From positions 62,001-126,000 of the forward strand of contig NZ_CABVPL010000006.1 in NCBI RefSeq assembly GCF_902499045.1: 64,000 nucleotides of DNA. The letters are read 5' to 3'. Made by a program: the position numbers and the translations under genes. How positions within the stretch are numbered: the first letter of the stretch is position 1; every line of letters starts with the position of its first letter. The DNA is from Burkholderia latens (GTDB lineage Bacteria > Pseudomonadota > Gammaproteobacteria > Burkholderiales > Burkholderiaceae). Below the pieces are notes generated by a model, which was not told the DNA's origin, did no database searches, and saw only the letters and a list, made by a program, of their open reading frames with translations. Positions 1 to 8,088 of this stretch are shown here, one piece after another.

Positions 1-788
1 GCGCGTTCGCCGTCACGCTCGCGGGCCTGGTCGCGCTCGTGCTGGCCGTGCACGGCGGCCTGTTCGGCGCCGGCAAGACCGGCGTGCTGCTGCTGCCGGT
101 GATGGGTGCGCTGCTCGCGGTCGCGATCCTGCCCGCGCGCTACCGCACGGTGCTCGCCGAGCGCGATACGTGGGTCATCATGCTGATCTACAGCATCACG
201 TTCGGCGGCTTCGTCGGGATGTCGTCGTACGTGACGCTGCTGCTGACGTCGCTGTATCAGATGCCGAAGATCGACGCCGGCCTGTTCATGTCGCTGCTCG
301 CGTTTCTCGGCGCGATCGTGCGGCCGTTCGGCGGCTTCGTCGCGGACCGCGTCACCGGCGTGCGTGCGCTGATCGTGCTGCTCGCGGCGATCGCCGTCGC
401 GGATTTCGCATTCGCCGCGTGGATGCCGCCGCTGGCCGGCGGCATCGCATTGCTGATCTGCCTGTACGTCGCGTTCGGGCTCGGCAACGGCGCGACGTTC
501 CAGCTCGTACCGCACCGCTGGCACGGCAAGACCGGCCTGCTGTCCGGCATCGTCGGCGCGGCTGGCGGAATCGGCGGCTTCTATCTGCCGGTCGTGATGG
601 GCATCGCGAAGGAAAGCACCGGCAGCTATCAGCTCGGCTTCGCGACGTTCGGTGCGCTCGCCGCCGGTGCGTGCGGCGCGCTCGTGTTGCTGCGCGGGCA
701 GTGGCTGCGCTGGGCGGCGCCTGCCGGCACGCGGGCGGCCGGCGCAGGTGCGATACCGGCGTCGGGCATGACGCATGTCGCCGAGTAA
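1..788 (+). CDS. Nitrate/nitrite-type MFS transporter, C-terminal part (5' end outside window)
   Basis: The frame is open to the left edge, so only the last ~260 residues are present. It is an integral membrane major facilitator. The remaining segments contain a GNGATFQLVP stretch followed by GAAGGIGGFYLP, which matches the paired glycine-rich nitrate signature of the NarK/NasA family (established knowledge), so nitrate uptake or nitrate/nitrite exchange is the likely role. About six hydrophobic helices remain and the protein ends in an Ala/Gly-rich tail. Which NarK subtype it is, and whether nitrate reductase genes lie upstream, cannot be seen here. Confidence 0.8.
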   Translation, partial: AFAVTLAGLVALVLAVHGGLFGAGKTGVLLLPVMGALLAVAILPARYRTVLAERDTWVIMLIYSITFGGFVGMSSYVTLLLTSLYQMPKIDAGLFMSLLAFLGAIVRPFGGFVADRVTGVRALIVLLAAIAVADFAFAAWMPPLAGGIALLICLYVAFGLGNGATFQLVPHRWHGKTGLLSGIVGAAGGIGGFYLPVVMGIAKESTGSYQLGFATFGALAAGACGALVLLRGQWLRWAAPAGTRAAGAGAIPASGMTHVAE

Positions 789-1002
789 ACACGGTCGCGC
801 GGGCGATTCATCGGCTCGCACTGAACGCGTAGCGCGGCGTGCACGACGGGAAACACGCGAGGCTCGATGACGCGGCGTCAGCGACATGCGTGCGGCGCTG
901 TCGGCATGACCGTGGGCCGTCGAAGCTGCCGCGGTGTCTGCTCGGCATGCGTGGGGCCCGGCCGCGCGATGCGCTGCGGCCGGGTGAAACCAACTGCGAT
1001 CT

Positions 1003-1572
1003 TCAGCGCCGCGCGCCGAGCGCGACCCGCAGCCGCTCCATCAGCCGCGTGTAGTGCCGCAACACGTCGGCCTTGTCCGTAACGTTCGCGGTCGCAAAGC
1101 GCTCGGCCCACGCGGCCTTCCACTCGTACGTGCCGTGCACGCTCCGGTCGCCGTCCGGCGACTGGATCAGCGAACGGATCCGCGCGTCGCGCCCCGGCCC
1201 CGTATGCACGTCGAACAGCGCGTGGATGAACGTGTGATACGCGTCGTACACGTCGTCGTCGAACAGGTAGCGGTAGATGTGGAACGTGCGGTCGAGATCG
1301 CGCTTCGCGCGGATCACGTCCTCCGGCGAGATGTCCTTCCAGTAGCCGATCCACGTGTAGAAGCACAGCAGCGCATTGAGCTGCGGCGCGACCGTGTCGT
1401 ACAGCGTGAGCCGCTTCTCGATCAGCCGCTGATTGGTCCACTGCACGAGTTCGAGCCGCTTCAGCCGGCGGGCGACCAGCCAGCCGAGACACGCGACCGA
1501 CAACGGCGTCAGCACGCCGAGCACCAGCTTGACGATTTCCAGCGAATTCCACGGATTGTTGAATGGCTGCAT
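1003..1572 (-). CDS. Conserved hypothetical protein with one N-terminal membrane helix
   Basis: This is a 189-residue protein when started at the ATG at 1572 (MQPFNNPWNS); a longer in-frame start at 1623 adds a Cys/Arg-rich stretch that looks non-coding. Residues about 9-31 form one hydrophobic helix ending in RRLKRLE, which suggests a cytoplasmic C-terminal domain held at the inner membrane. The rest is mixed alpha-helical with many Trp, Tyr and Arg residues (FYTWIGYWKDISPED, FHIYRYLFDDDVYDAYH). I do not recognise a family with certainty. It stands alone between the transporter and the Lrp regulator. Confidence 0.65.
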   Translation of the reverse strand: MQPFNNPWNSLEIVKLVLGVLTPLSVACLGWLVARRLKRLELVQWTNQRLIEKRLTLYDTVAPQLNALLCFYTWIGYWKDISPEDVIRAKRDLDRTFHIYRYLFDDDVYDAYHTFIHALFDVHTGPGRDARIRSLIQSPDGDRSVHGTYEWKAAWAERFATANVTDKADVLRHYTRLMERLRVALGARR

Positions 1573-1797
1573 GAATCGCTCGACAAGAAAGACGCACCGA
1601 CCGGCGGAGCGCAGCGCACGCAATGCGCGTTGCGCGTGCTCGCCGATGGCGTCGCGGTTGACCGTTAGTTGCTTGCGCTGCGCGATCGCACCGATGCAGC
1701 GGTGCGCGGTGAAGCGGCGCGTGACCCAGTGTATCGGCCGAACGTCACCGGCCGATGACGACGCGCCGGATCGACGCCCTCCCCCGCCCGCGCCGCG

Positions 1798-2262
1798 TTA
1801 CGTCGGCAGCGCCGACGTCAGCTTGACCTTCTGCATCGGAATGTCGGTCTTCACGCTCAGCACGCCCGGGATGCGCGTCAGGTACTCCATCTGAAAGCGC
1901 CGGTAGTCGTCGATGTCGGCGGCCACCACGCGCAGCAGGAAATCGCAATCGCCGGCCATCAGGTGGCACTCGACCACTTCCGGCATCTGCTGGACGGCCT
2001 CGGCGAAGCGGTTCACCGATTCCGCGTCCTGCCCCTTCAGCCACACGCGGGTGAAGATCGTCAGCCCCTTGCCGACCTTCGCCGGGTTCAGCACGGCCAC
2101 GTATTTCTCGATCACGCCCGCTTCCTCGAGCAGCCGCACGCGCCGCAGGCACGGCGACGGCGACAGCCCGACCTCGTGCGCGAGCTCCACGTTCTGCATG
2201 CGGCCGTCGCGCTGCAGCGCATTCAGGATTCGCCGGTCGATAGCATCAAGCTTCATTGGCAT
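1798..2262 (-). CDS. Lrp/AsnC-family transcriptional regulator
   Basis: The protein has 154 residues. An N-terminal winged helix (LDAIDRRILNALQRDGRM, then a recognition helix around GLSPSPCLRRVRLLE) is followed by an effector-binding RAM domain (VVECHLMAGDCDFLLRV and GVLSVKTDIPM). I chose the ATG at 2262 because GGAA lies just upstream; ATG 2256 has no ribosome site. It is divergent from azlC across 118 bp. In Bacillus the Lrp-like AzlB represses azlCD, so control of the neighbouring exporter by a branched-chain amino acid or similar ligand is the natural inference. Confidence 0.9.
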   Translation of the reverse strand: MPMKLDAIDRRILNALQRDGRMQNVELAHEVGLSPSPCLRRVRLLEEAGVIEKYVAVLNPAKVGKGLTIFTRVWLKGQDAESVNRFAEAVQQMPEVVECHLMAGDCDFLLRVVAADIDDYRRFQMEYLTRIPGVLSVKTDIPMQKVKLTSALPT

Positions 2263-2380
2263 CAAATTCCACAAATTTCATGAATCGTTCGTTCCATGCC
2301 AAATTCTCCGCAATATATGGCCACAACGCAACCCGATTCGAGTCAAAAAAGCAGACAATCCTTCTCCCGAAGGAGGAGTG
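2263..2380. promoter_or_regulatory. Divergent promoter region between the Lrp regulator and azlCD
   Basis: This AT-richer spacer holds TTCATGAA at 2278-2285 and an ATATATGG tract near 2317, the kind of degenerate dyads Lrp proteins bind. A near-perfect Shine-Dalgarno (AAGGAGG, 2370-2376) precedes azlC. The operator role is inferred from position. Confidence 0.45.
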
Positions 2381-3118
2381 ATGAGCAGTAGCGTTTCAAC
2401 GTCGTCCGGGCTTCGCGACAAGCCCGTCCATGTCGCCGAGATGGGTCGCGGATTGCGCGCGGCGCTGCCCGTCATGCTGGGTTTCGTGCCCTTCGCGCTG
2501 GTGCTCGGCGCGCAGGCCGCGCAAAAGGGGCTGAGCCTGTTCGAGGTGCCGATGATGACGGGCCTGAACTTCGGCGGCGGCTCCGAGTTCGCGGCGATCC
2601 ATCTGTGGACGTCGCCACCGCACATCGCGCTGATCGTCGCGATGTCGTTCCTCGTGAATTCGCGCCACATCCTGATGGGTGCGGCATTCGCGCCGTACCT
2701 GCGGCGCCTGCCGCGCCGCCGCGCGTTCGCCGCGCTGTTCTTCATGTGCGACGAAAGCTGGGCGATGTCGCTCGCCGACGCGCGCGCTCGCTCGGCCTCG
2801 CACATCAGCGCCCCGTATTACGCGGGCATCTGCTCCGGGCTTTACCTGACGTGGATCTCGATGACGACGCTCGGCGCGGCAATCGGCCCGACGATCGGCA
2901 ACGTCGAGCAGTACGGCTTCGACATGGCGTTTACGGCCGTGTTTCTCGTGCTGCTGCGCGGGATGTGGAAGGGCATGCGCGCGAGCCGTCCGTGGTTCGT
3001 GAGCCTCGTCGTCGCGGCGGCCACGCATCTGGCCGTGCCGGGCGCGTGGTACGTCGCGGCCGGCGCGTGCGCGGGGCTGATCGCCGCGCTGCTGTGGGAG
3101 CCGCGCGATGCTGCCTGA
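2381..3118 (+). CDS. azlC: AzlC-family branched-chain amino acid exporter, large subunit
   Basis: This 245-residue inner-membrane protein is the large subunit of the two-component AzlCD (LIV-E type) exporter. Family marks include the N-terminal ALPVMLGFVPFALVLG helix, GGGSEFAAI, FLVNSRHILMGAA and the central CDESWAMSL segment. Several further hydrophobic helices follow. I start it at the ATG at 2381 because a strong Shine-Dalgarno sits just upstream; the frame is also open upstream but that part overlaps the Lrp gene. It overlaps azlD by 11 bases, which implies translational coupling. In related bacteria such exporters relieve excess branched-chain amino acids or toxic analogues. Confidence 0.92.
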   Translation: MSSSVSTSSGLRDKPVHVAEMGRGLRAALPVMLGFVPFALVLGAQAAQKGLSLFEVPMMTGLNFGGGSEFAAIHLWTSPPHIALIVAMSFLVNSRHILMGAAFAPYLRRLPRRRAFAALFFMCDESWAMSLADARARSASHISAPYYAGICSGLYLTWISMTTLGAAIGPTIGNVEQYGFDMAFTAVFLVLLRGMWKGMRASRPWFVSLVVAAATHLAVPGAWYVAAGACAGLIAALLWEPRDAA

Positions 3119-3410
3119 TTTCGCGACGGTCGCGACCATCGTGCTGATGGCCTCGACGACCTACCTGTCGCGCATGCTCGGCTACGTGCTGCTGCGCAAC
3201 CGCACGCTGAGCCCGCGGATGGCGTCGGTGATGGAGAACGTGCCCGGCTGCGTGCTGATCTCGGTGATCGCGCCGGCGTTCGTGTCGACGCGCCCGGCCG
3301 ATCTGCTCGCGCTCGCCGTCACGCTGATCGCGGCGACGCGGCTGTCGATCCTGCCGACCGTCATCGTCGGTGTCGTGTCGGCCGGCTTGCTGCGGCATCT
3401 GCTCGGGTAG
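3108..3410 (+). CDS. azlD: AzlD-family branched-chain amino acid exporter, small subunit
   Basis: This 100-residue, three- to four-helix membrane protein is the partner of AzlC. It has the family's short length and the SRMLGYVLLRN and MENVPGCVLISVIAP segments. Its ATG lies inside the end of azlC (11-base overlap), so the two are co-translated at matched levels. A hairpin terminator follows 59 bases after the stop, which makes azlCD a two-gene operon controlled from the shared promoter with the Lrp regulator. Confidence 0.92.
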   Translation: MLPDFATVATIVLMASTTYLSRMLGYVLLRNRTLSPRMASVMENVPGCVLISVIAPAFVSTRPADLLALAVTLIAATRLSILPTVIVGVVSAGLLRHLLG

Positions 3411-3468
3411 CGCGGCGAGCGCGGCAACGCGACTTCCGCGTGTCGCGGCGCGAGTTTTTCGATACTGG

Positions 3469-3493
3469 AACGGGCGCGCAATGCGCCCGTTTT
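3469..3493 (+). terminator. Rho-independent terminator of azlCD
   Basis: A perfect 9-bp stem (AACGGGCGC, 3469-3477, with GCGCCCGTT, 3483-3491) encloses a 5-base loop and runs into TTTT (3490-3493). Confidence 0.8.
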
Positions 3494-3520
3494 CGCATCC
3501 GCGCGCGGCGGCAAGCGGCG

Positions 3521-3572
3521 CCACGCCACGCCACGCCACGCCACGCCACGGCTCGGCTCGGCTCGGCTCGGC
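3521..3572. repeat. Compound pentanucleotide microsatellite (CCACG)6(GCTCG)4
   Basis: Six exact tandem CCACG units (3521-3550) are followed without a gap by four exact GCTCG units (3551-3570) and a partial GC. The tract lies about 100 bases before the surE start, downstream of the azlCD terminator. Perfect units suggest recent slippage. The complement of CCACG, CGTGG, is the theme of the decayed tract at 10165-10268. Confidence 0.95.
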
Positions 3573-3669
3573 ATGACACCACGACACGCATCGCGACGGA
3601 ATGCTAGCCTTGCGGCTGTACCTGCGATACCTTCCCCCGTCATTTTGCCTATCTGCGAGGATCGTCCCG

Positions 3670-4449
3670 ATGCAAGCAATCCGCCCGCTGTTCGACCGTG
3701 TCCTGCTCACCAACGACGACGGATTCGACGCCCCCGGTCTCGAAGTGCTCGAACAGGTCGCCACCCAACTGGCGCGCGAAGTCTGGATCGTCGCGCCGGC
3801 GGAAGACCAGAGCGGCACGTCGCATTCGCTGAGCCTGCACGAACCGCTGCGCGTGCATCGCAAGGGCGAGCGCCGCTTCGCGGTGCGCGGCACGCCCGGC
3901 GATTGCGTCGCGATCGCGGTCAGCCATTTGATGAAGGGCGCGCGGCCCGACTTCGTGCTGTCCGGCGTGAACCGCGGCGCGAACCTCGGCACCGAGACCG
4001 TGTTCTCCGGCACGGTTGGCGCCGCGATGACGAGCATGCTGGTCGGCGTGCCGGCGATCGCGCTGAGCCAGGCGTTCACAGACCGCAACGCAGTGCCGTG
4101 GAATACGGCGCTCACGCATGCGCCGGACGTGATTCGCCGGCTCGTCGAAGCCGGCTGGGACAGCGATGCGTGTCTCAACGTGAATTTCCCGGCGCGGCCG
4201 GCCGGCGACGTGCGCGCGCTGAAGGTGACGAACCAGGGCGCCGGCACGCTGCAAGGCGTCGACATCGTGTCGGGGCGCGATCCGCGCGACATCGAATACC
4301 ACTGGCTGAAGCTGGCGCGTGCGCCGCGCGACGACGACGCGGATTCGGAAACGGTCGCGCTCGGCGAAGGGCATATCGCGGTCACGCCGCTCAAGTTCGA
4401 ACGCACGCACGATCATGCGCTCGCGCGGTTGCGGGCGAGTCTCGGCTGA
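3670..4449 (+). CDS. surE: SurE family 5'/3'-nucleotidase (second-copy type)
   Basis: This 259-residue metal-dependent phosphatase acts on nucleoside monophosphates. The N-terminal LLTNDDGFDAPG motif supplies the two metal-binding Asp residues, with Asn and Ser ligands in EDQSGTSHS and the SGVNRGANLG loop. The length fits the family. The ATG at 3670 is chosen because GAGGA lies about 10 bases upstream and the protein then starts just before the first strand. Canonical proteobacterial surE sits beside pcm and rpoS; here neither is present, so this is probably a paralogue expressed on its own. A 15-bp hairpin follows the stop. Confidence 0.93.
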   Translation: MQAIRPLFDRVLLTNDDGFDAPGLEVLEQVATQLAREVWIVAPAEDQSGTSHSLSLHEPLRVHRKGERRFAVRGTPGDCVAIAVSHLMKGARPDFVLSGVNRGANLGTETVFSGTVGAAMTSMLVGVPAIALSQAFTDRNAVPWNTALTHAPDVIRRLVEAGWDSDACLNVNFPARPAGDVRALKVTNQGAGTLQGVDIVSGRDPRDIEYHWLKLARAPRDDDADSETVALGEGHIAVTPLKFERTHDHALARLRASLG

Positions 4450-4480
4450 TTTCTCGACCGGCGGTCTGCGGAGCCGCCAG

Positions 4481-4518
4481 GCGGTCCTGGCGGCGGCGCA
4501 TGACGCCGCCAGGACCGC
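4481..4518. terminator. Strong hairpin between convergent surE and SDR genes
   Basis: A perfect 15-bp inverted repeat (GCGGTCCTGGCGGCG, 4481-4495, against 4504-4518) has an 8-base loop. There is no T-run on either side, so it may act as a bidirectional, possibly Rho-assisted, end point. Confidence 0.6.
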
Positions 4519-4532
4519 ATCGGAGCCGCACG

Positions 4533-4582
4533 CCGCATCACCGCATCACTCCATCTGCGCTTCAACGCTTCAACGCTTCGAC
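4533..4582. repeat. Short tandem octamers
   Basis: CCGCATCA occurs twice in tandem (4533-4548). GCTTCAAC then occurs three times in tandem (4559-4582, last copy with one mismatch). All lie in the spacer just past the SDR stop. Confidence 0.8.
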
Positions 4583-4599
4583 GCATCAATCGCCCGCGA

Positions 4600-5421
4600 T
4601 CAAGTGAGGTTCATCCCGCCGTCGAGCATCACGACCTCGCCCGTCACGTAATCGGACGCGACGAGCATCGCCACCGTCTGCGCGACGTCGTCCGGCGTCG
4701 CCGCGCGGCGCATCGGCGCGCGCTCGCGCCACAGTTGCTGCGCTTCGGTCCAGTCGGCGGTCAGCGGCGTATCGACGAGCCCCGGCGCAACCGCATTGAC
4801 GCGGATCGCCGGCGCAAGCGTGCGCGCGAGCAGACGCGTCGTGTGATTGAGCGCGGCCTTCGCCGCCGCATACGGAATCGATGCGCCCTTCGGCCGCACG
4901 CCCGCATGCGAGCTGACGTTGACCACGCACCCGGCGCGCCCGCCCGACGCCGCCTCGAGCAGCGCCGGCTGCGCTTCGGCGACGAGCCGGAACGGCGCGA
5001 TCACGTTGATCTCGTGCATCTCGCGCCACACGTCGGGCGTCGCGGCGGCGAGATCGTCGTGCGGAATCACGCGGCTCGTGCCCGCGTTGTTGACCAGCAC
5101 GTCGAGCCGCCCGTGCACGGCGAGCGCGTCGCGGATCAGCCGCACGCGCTGCACGTCGTCGGCGAGATCGGCCTGCACGTACGCCGCGCCGAGCTCGTGC
5201 GCCATCGCACGGCCGATTTCGGCGGAACGGCGCGAATGCAGGATCACCGCGTAGCCGTCCGCCGCGAGGCGTCGCGCGATGGCCGCGCCGATGCCGGACG
5301 TCGATCCGGTGACGAGCGCGACGGGCCGCTGCACGCGCGACGCGCGCGGCTCCGCGGCGGTTTCGGTGTCCGGCTCCGTGTCGGAAACGGGAGCGTTCAT
5401 CGGCGGATGCGGTGCGTCCAT
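4600..5421 (-). CDS. Short-chain dehydrogenase/reductase (SDR)
   Basis: This is a 273-residue cytoplasmic NAD(P)-dependent oxidoreductase of classical SDR type. The Rossmann motif TGSTSGIG follows a ~38-residue polar N-terminal extension; NNAG, the catalytic Ser in NVSSHAG and YAAAK are all present. The C-terminal half ends with TGEVVMLDGGMNLT, usual for FabG-like enzymes. The extension (DTEPDTETAAEP) is acidic and may be shorter if an internal start at MNAPVSD is used. It is monocistronic and convergent with surE. The substrate cannot be inferred. Confidence 0.88.
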   Translation of the reverse strand: MDAPHPPMNAPVSDTEPDTETAAEPRASRVQRPVALVTGSTSGIGAAIARRLAADGYAVILHSRRSAEIGRAMAHELGAAYVQADLADDVQRVRLIRDALAVHGRLDVLVNNAGTSRVIPHDDLAAATPDVWREMHEINVIAPFRLVAEAQPALLEAASGGRAGCVVNVSSHAGVRPKGASIPYAAAKAALNHTTRLLARTLAPAIRVNAVAPGLVDTPLTADWTEAQQLWRERAPMRRAATPDDVAQTVAMLVASDYVTGEVVMLDGGMNLT

Positions 5422-5489
5422 GGGATCGAATCCTGTCGGTGCGTTTCCGCATCATAAGCGCGACGCCGGCCGATGCGAAAACGTACGGC

Positions 5490-5957
5490 TTACGACTGTT
5501 TGGGCAGCTCGACGAAATCCTCGAGCGCGCCGGCGATATGAAGCCGCTTGCCGATCCTCGGGTATTCGCACACGTCGTGTTCGAGGCGCTGGCCCATGAT
5601 CAGCAGTTCGAGCGGCGCATCCCCGGTGTTCTGCAACGTGTGTGCATCGCCGCCGCGCGGAAAGCCCAGAAAATCGCCCGGCCCGATTGCGTACTCGCGT
5701 TCGCCGATCGTGGCCGTGCCCGTGCCGGACAGCACGTATGCGCATTCTTCCTCGTACAGGTGCCGGTGATATTCGGCCGACTCGTGCCCCGGCATCAACG
5801 TCAGCAGATGCGCGCCGATCTGCGTGAGGCCGGTCAGGTCGCCGAGCTGCCTTTTGAGACGAACGGCATTGGGATTCAGCGAATGCACTGCGCGCACCGG
5901 CTCCATCTTCGCGATATCGGCGGCCTTCAGCAGTTCCCGGGGAGGTGTCGTGGACAT
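5490..5957 (-). CDS. Cupin-domain protein
   Basis: This 155-residue small cytoplasmic protein carries one conserved double-stranded beta-helix. Motif 1 (HESAEYHRHLYEEECAYVLSG) gives the His/His/Glu metal ligands and motif 2 (GDFLGFPRGGDAHTLQN) gives the last His. The start is set at the ATG at 5957 (MSTTPPREL); upstream in-frame codons code an Arg/Ala-rich stretch unlike the family. It lies 69 bases upstream of, and in the same direction as, the SDR gene at 4600-5421, so the two may be co-transcribed. Cupins of this size may be sugar or aromatic-metabolite enzymes or binding proteins; no substrate is evident. Confidence 0.8.
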   Translation of the reverse strand: MSTTPPRELLKAADIAKMEPVRAVHSLNPNAVRLKRQLGDLTGLTQIGAHLLTLMPGHESAEYHRHLYEEECAYVLSGTGTATIGEREYAIGPGDFLGFPRGGDAHTLQNTGDAPLELLIMGQRLEHDVCEYPRIGKRLHIAGALEDFVELPKQS

Positions 5958-6228
5958 GCGGATCTCGTCAGCGTGAATGCAGTGGTCGGACGCGCCGCCC
6001 GTGCCGGCGCGGCGCGCATGCCGAGCCATTGTCCGACATTTTTACGTGGACGAGAAAGGCGGTGATGCCCGCCGGCGTACATCGACACGCGCCGCTATCG
6101 CGCGCAATCGGCCGGCAGGCCAGCCGGCACCGACGTGCGTTGCGCGAGGTGCGCCGGATGCGCGCCGTCGGGGCTGGTGATGAGCCGGCCCGGCCTTGCA
6201 CGTAACGAACGCGCGCCGCCGATGCACG

Positions 6229-7581
6229 TCAGCCGACGTGCACGCCGCGCAGCTTCGTCAACAACGCGACGAGGCGATCGATGTGTTCGTCTTCCGTCCG
6301 CCACGACGACACGCTGATCCGGAACGCCGGCCGCCCCTGCCACACCGTCTGCCCGAACCACACGTCGCCCGAATCCTGAGCGGCCTGAAGGATCGCGATC
6401 GTCTCTTCATCGGTGCCGGCCCGCACGAGCACCTGGTTCAGCACGACACGGTTCAGCACGTCGTAGCCGGCCGCGCGCAGGCCGTCCGCGACGCGCTGCG
6501 CCTGCGCGCAATGCCGTTCCACCATCGTCGCGACGCCGGCGCGGCCGAGCGCGCGCAGCGCCGCCCACACCGGAATGCCGCGCGCTCGCCGCGAGAATTC
6601 GAGGTTCAGGTTCTTCTGCGCATCGTGCGCGCCGCTCAGGTACGCGGCATCGCTGTTCATCGCGGTCGCGAGCGCGGCCGCGTCTCGGCAGATCACCATC
6701 GCGCCGTCGTACGGCGTGTTGAGCCATTTGTGGCCGTCGGTGGTCCAGCTGTCCGCGCCGTCGATGCCGTCGGTCAGCGCACGCTTCGACGACGCACGCG
6801 CCCACAGTCCGAACGCGCCGTCCACGTGCACCCACGCGCCGGCGGCCTTCGCAACCGGAATCAACGCAGCGAACGGATCGAATTCGCCGGTGTTCACTTC
6901 GCCGGCCTGCACGCAGAGGATCGTCATGTCGTCGAGCGGCGGCAGTTGCGCGGGATCGATGCGGCCATGCGCGTCGACCGGCGCGACGATCAGCCGCTTC
7001 ATCCCGAAGCCGAGTACGCGCAGCGCCTTCTTCACCGTGATGTGCGCGAGCTCGGACAGCACGACCTTCACGCCGGGCGCGCCGCTGAGGCCGTCCTCGT
7101 CGACGTCCCAGCCCTTGCGCGCGAGCAGCGCCCGCCGCGCGGCTACCAGCGCGACGAGCGTGCAGGCCGTCGCGCTCGTGCCGAAGCCGACGGCGCTGCC
7201 TTCGGGCAATCCGAGCACGTCGACGACCCAGCGCGCGGCCTGCCGCTCGATCGTCGCGGCCACCGGCGAATTCGCGAACGACGACGCGCACTGGTCCCAT
7301 GCGAGCATCAGCCGCTCGGCCGCGGCCGCCGCCGGCAGCGTCGCGCCGATCACGAAGCCGAAGTAGTTCGGGCCGTTCGATGCGACGGTCGCGGGCGTGC
7401 CGTTGTCATCGAGCAGGCGCAGCACGTCGTCGGCCGGGTAGCCCGTATCGGGCAGCGGCTCGTCGAAGGCCGTCAGACCGGCGAGCGCGGCCGCATCGGG
7501 ATACGCGCGCCGTTCGTTCGTGGCGGCGAGATACGCGTGCGCGCGCCGGTCGGCGTCGGCCAGCAGGGCAAGTTCATCCAT
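6229..7581 (-). CDS. Pyridoxal-5'-phosphate-dependent group II amino acid decarboxylase-like protein
   Basis: The protein has 450 residues and fold-type I PLP architecture like aromatic-L-amino-acid and glutamate decarboxylases. The PLP-binding Lys is in TTDGHKWLNTPYD and the Asp that contacts the ring nitrogen is in HVDGAFGLWA. The N-terminal segment NGPNYFGFVIGATLPAAAAAERL replaces the usual HPxFF motif of these enzymes. The start is the ATG at 7581, only 20 bases after the ArsR gene stop, so the pair forms an operon. The true substrate could be an aromatic, aliphatic or sulfur amino acid; sequence alone does not decide. Confidence 0.88.
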   Translation of the reverse strand: MDELALLADADRRAHAYLAATNERRAYPDAAALAGLTAFDEPLPDTGYPADDVLRLLDDNGTPATVASNGPNYFGFVIGATLPAAAAAERLMLAWDQCASSFANSPVAATIERQAARWVVDVLGLPEGSAVGFGTSATACTLVALVAARRALLARKGWDVDEDGLSGAPGVKVVLSELAHITVKKALRVLGFGMKRLIVAPVDAHGRIDPAQLPPLDDMTILCVQAGEVNTGEFDPFAALIPVAKAAGAWVHVDGAFGLWARASSKRALTDGIDGADSWTTDGHKWLNTPYDGAMVICRDAAALATAMNSDAAYLSGAHDAQKNLNLEFSRRARGIPVWAALRALGRAGVATMVERHCAQAQRVADGLRAAGYDVLNRVVLNQVLVRAGTDEETIAILQAAQDSGDVWFGQTVWQGRPAFRISVSSWRTEDEHIDRLVALLTKLRGVHVG

Positions 7582-7601
7582 GTCGGTTGCCTCTGTGAAG
7601 G

Positions 7602-7901
7602 TCAGAGTTGCAGGAGATCGCGGCCCAACTGATGCAATGCATCGTCGATCCGCTTGTAGTACGTGAACTTGCCGACGCGCGTCGCCTGCACGAGCCCCGC
7701 ATCCGCGAGGATGCGCATGTGGCGCGTGGTCGTCGCCGGCGCGATGCCGAGCTTCTCGGTGATGTACGTGCAGCACACGCCGAGTTCGTCGAAGTCGCCG
7801 TGCGGCTGCGGCGGGAAATGCTTGCGCGGCTGCTTGAGCCAGCGCATCACGGCCAGCCGGCTTTCGTTCGCGAGTGCGCTGATGCGGGTGACGTCGTCCA
7901 T
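7602..7901 (-). CDS. ArsR-type winged-helix transcriptional regulator
   Basis: This 99-residue protein has the SMTB/ArsR winged-helix layout. An N-terminal helix (ISALANESRLAVMRWL) is followed by a recognition helix (APATTTRHMRILADAGLV) and a wing (RVGKFTYYKRID). A vicinal Cys pair (GVCCTYITEKLG) sits just before the helix-turn-helix; the spacing is not the ELCVCDL metal site of classical ArsR, so metal or redox sensing is only a possibility. It is the promoter-proximal gene of a two-gene operon with the PLP decarboxylase and probably autoregulates it. Confidence 0.88.
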   Translation of the reverse strand: MDDVTRISALANESRLAVMRWLKQPRKHFPPQPHGDFDELGVCCTYITEKLGIAPATTTRHMRILADAGLVQATRVGKFTYYKRIDDALHQLGRDLLQL

Positions 7902-7929
7902 GGAGTCGGCCTCGTTTAACGTTTTGAAT

Positions 7930-7939
7930 ATTAGCTAAA
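7930..7939. promoter_or_regulatory. Candidate ArsR operator
   Basis: ATTAGCTAAA is a 10-bp near-palindrome in an otherwise GC-rich spacer, about 30 bases upstream of the ArsR start. The position suits autoregulation; binding is inferred. Confidence 0.35.
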
Positions 7940-8088
7940 TGACGAAATATGGACAACCGGTTCGGCGGGGAATTCTGCATTCGCTGCCGAACTGCGCGCC
8001 GCGTCGTTCGTCACTGCGTCGCATTCGTCGTCATCACATCGGACGGTTGACATGGAAGCGCGGCCGGCCCAGCGCGATCCGCTTGCGC

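Noticed and set aside
3521-3572. CRISPR-like repeat
   Set aside because: Units are 5 bp, directly adjacent and without spacers: a microsatellite.
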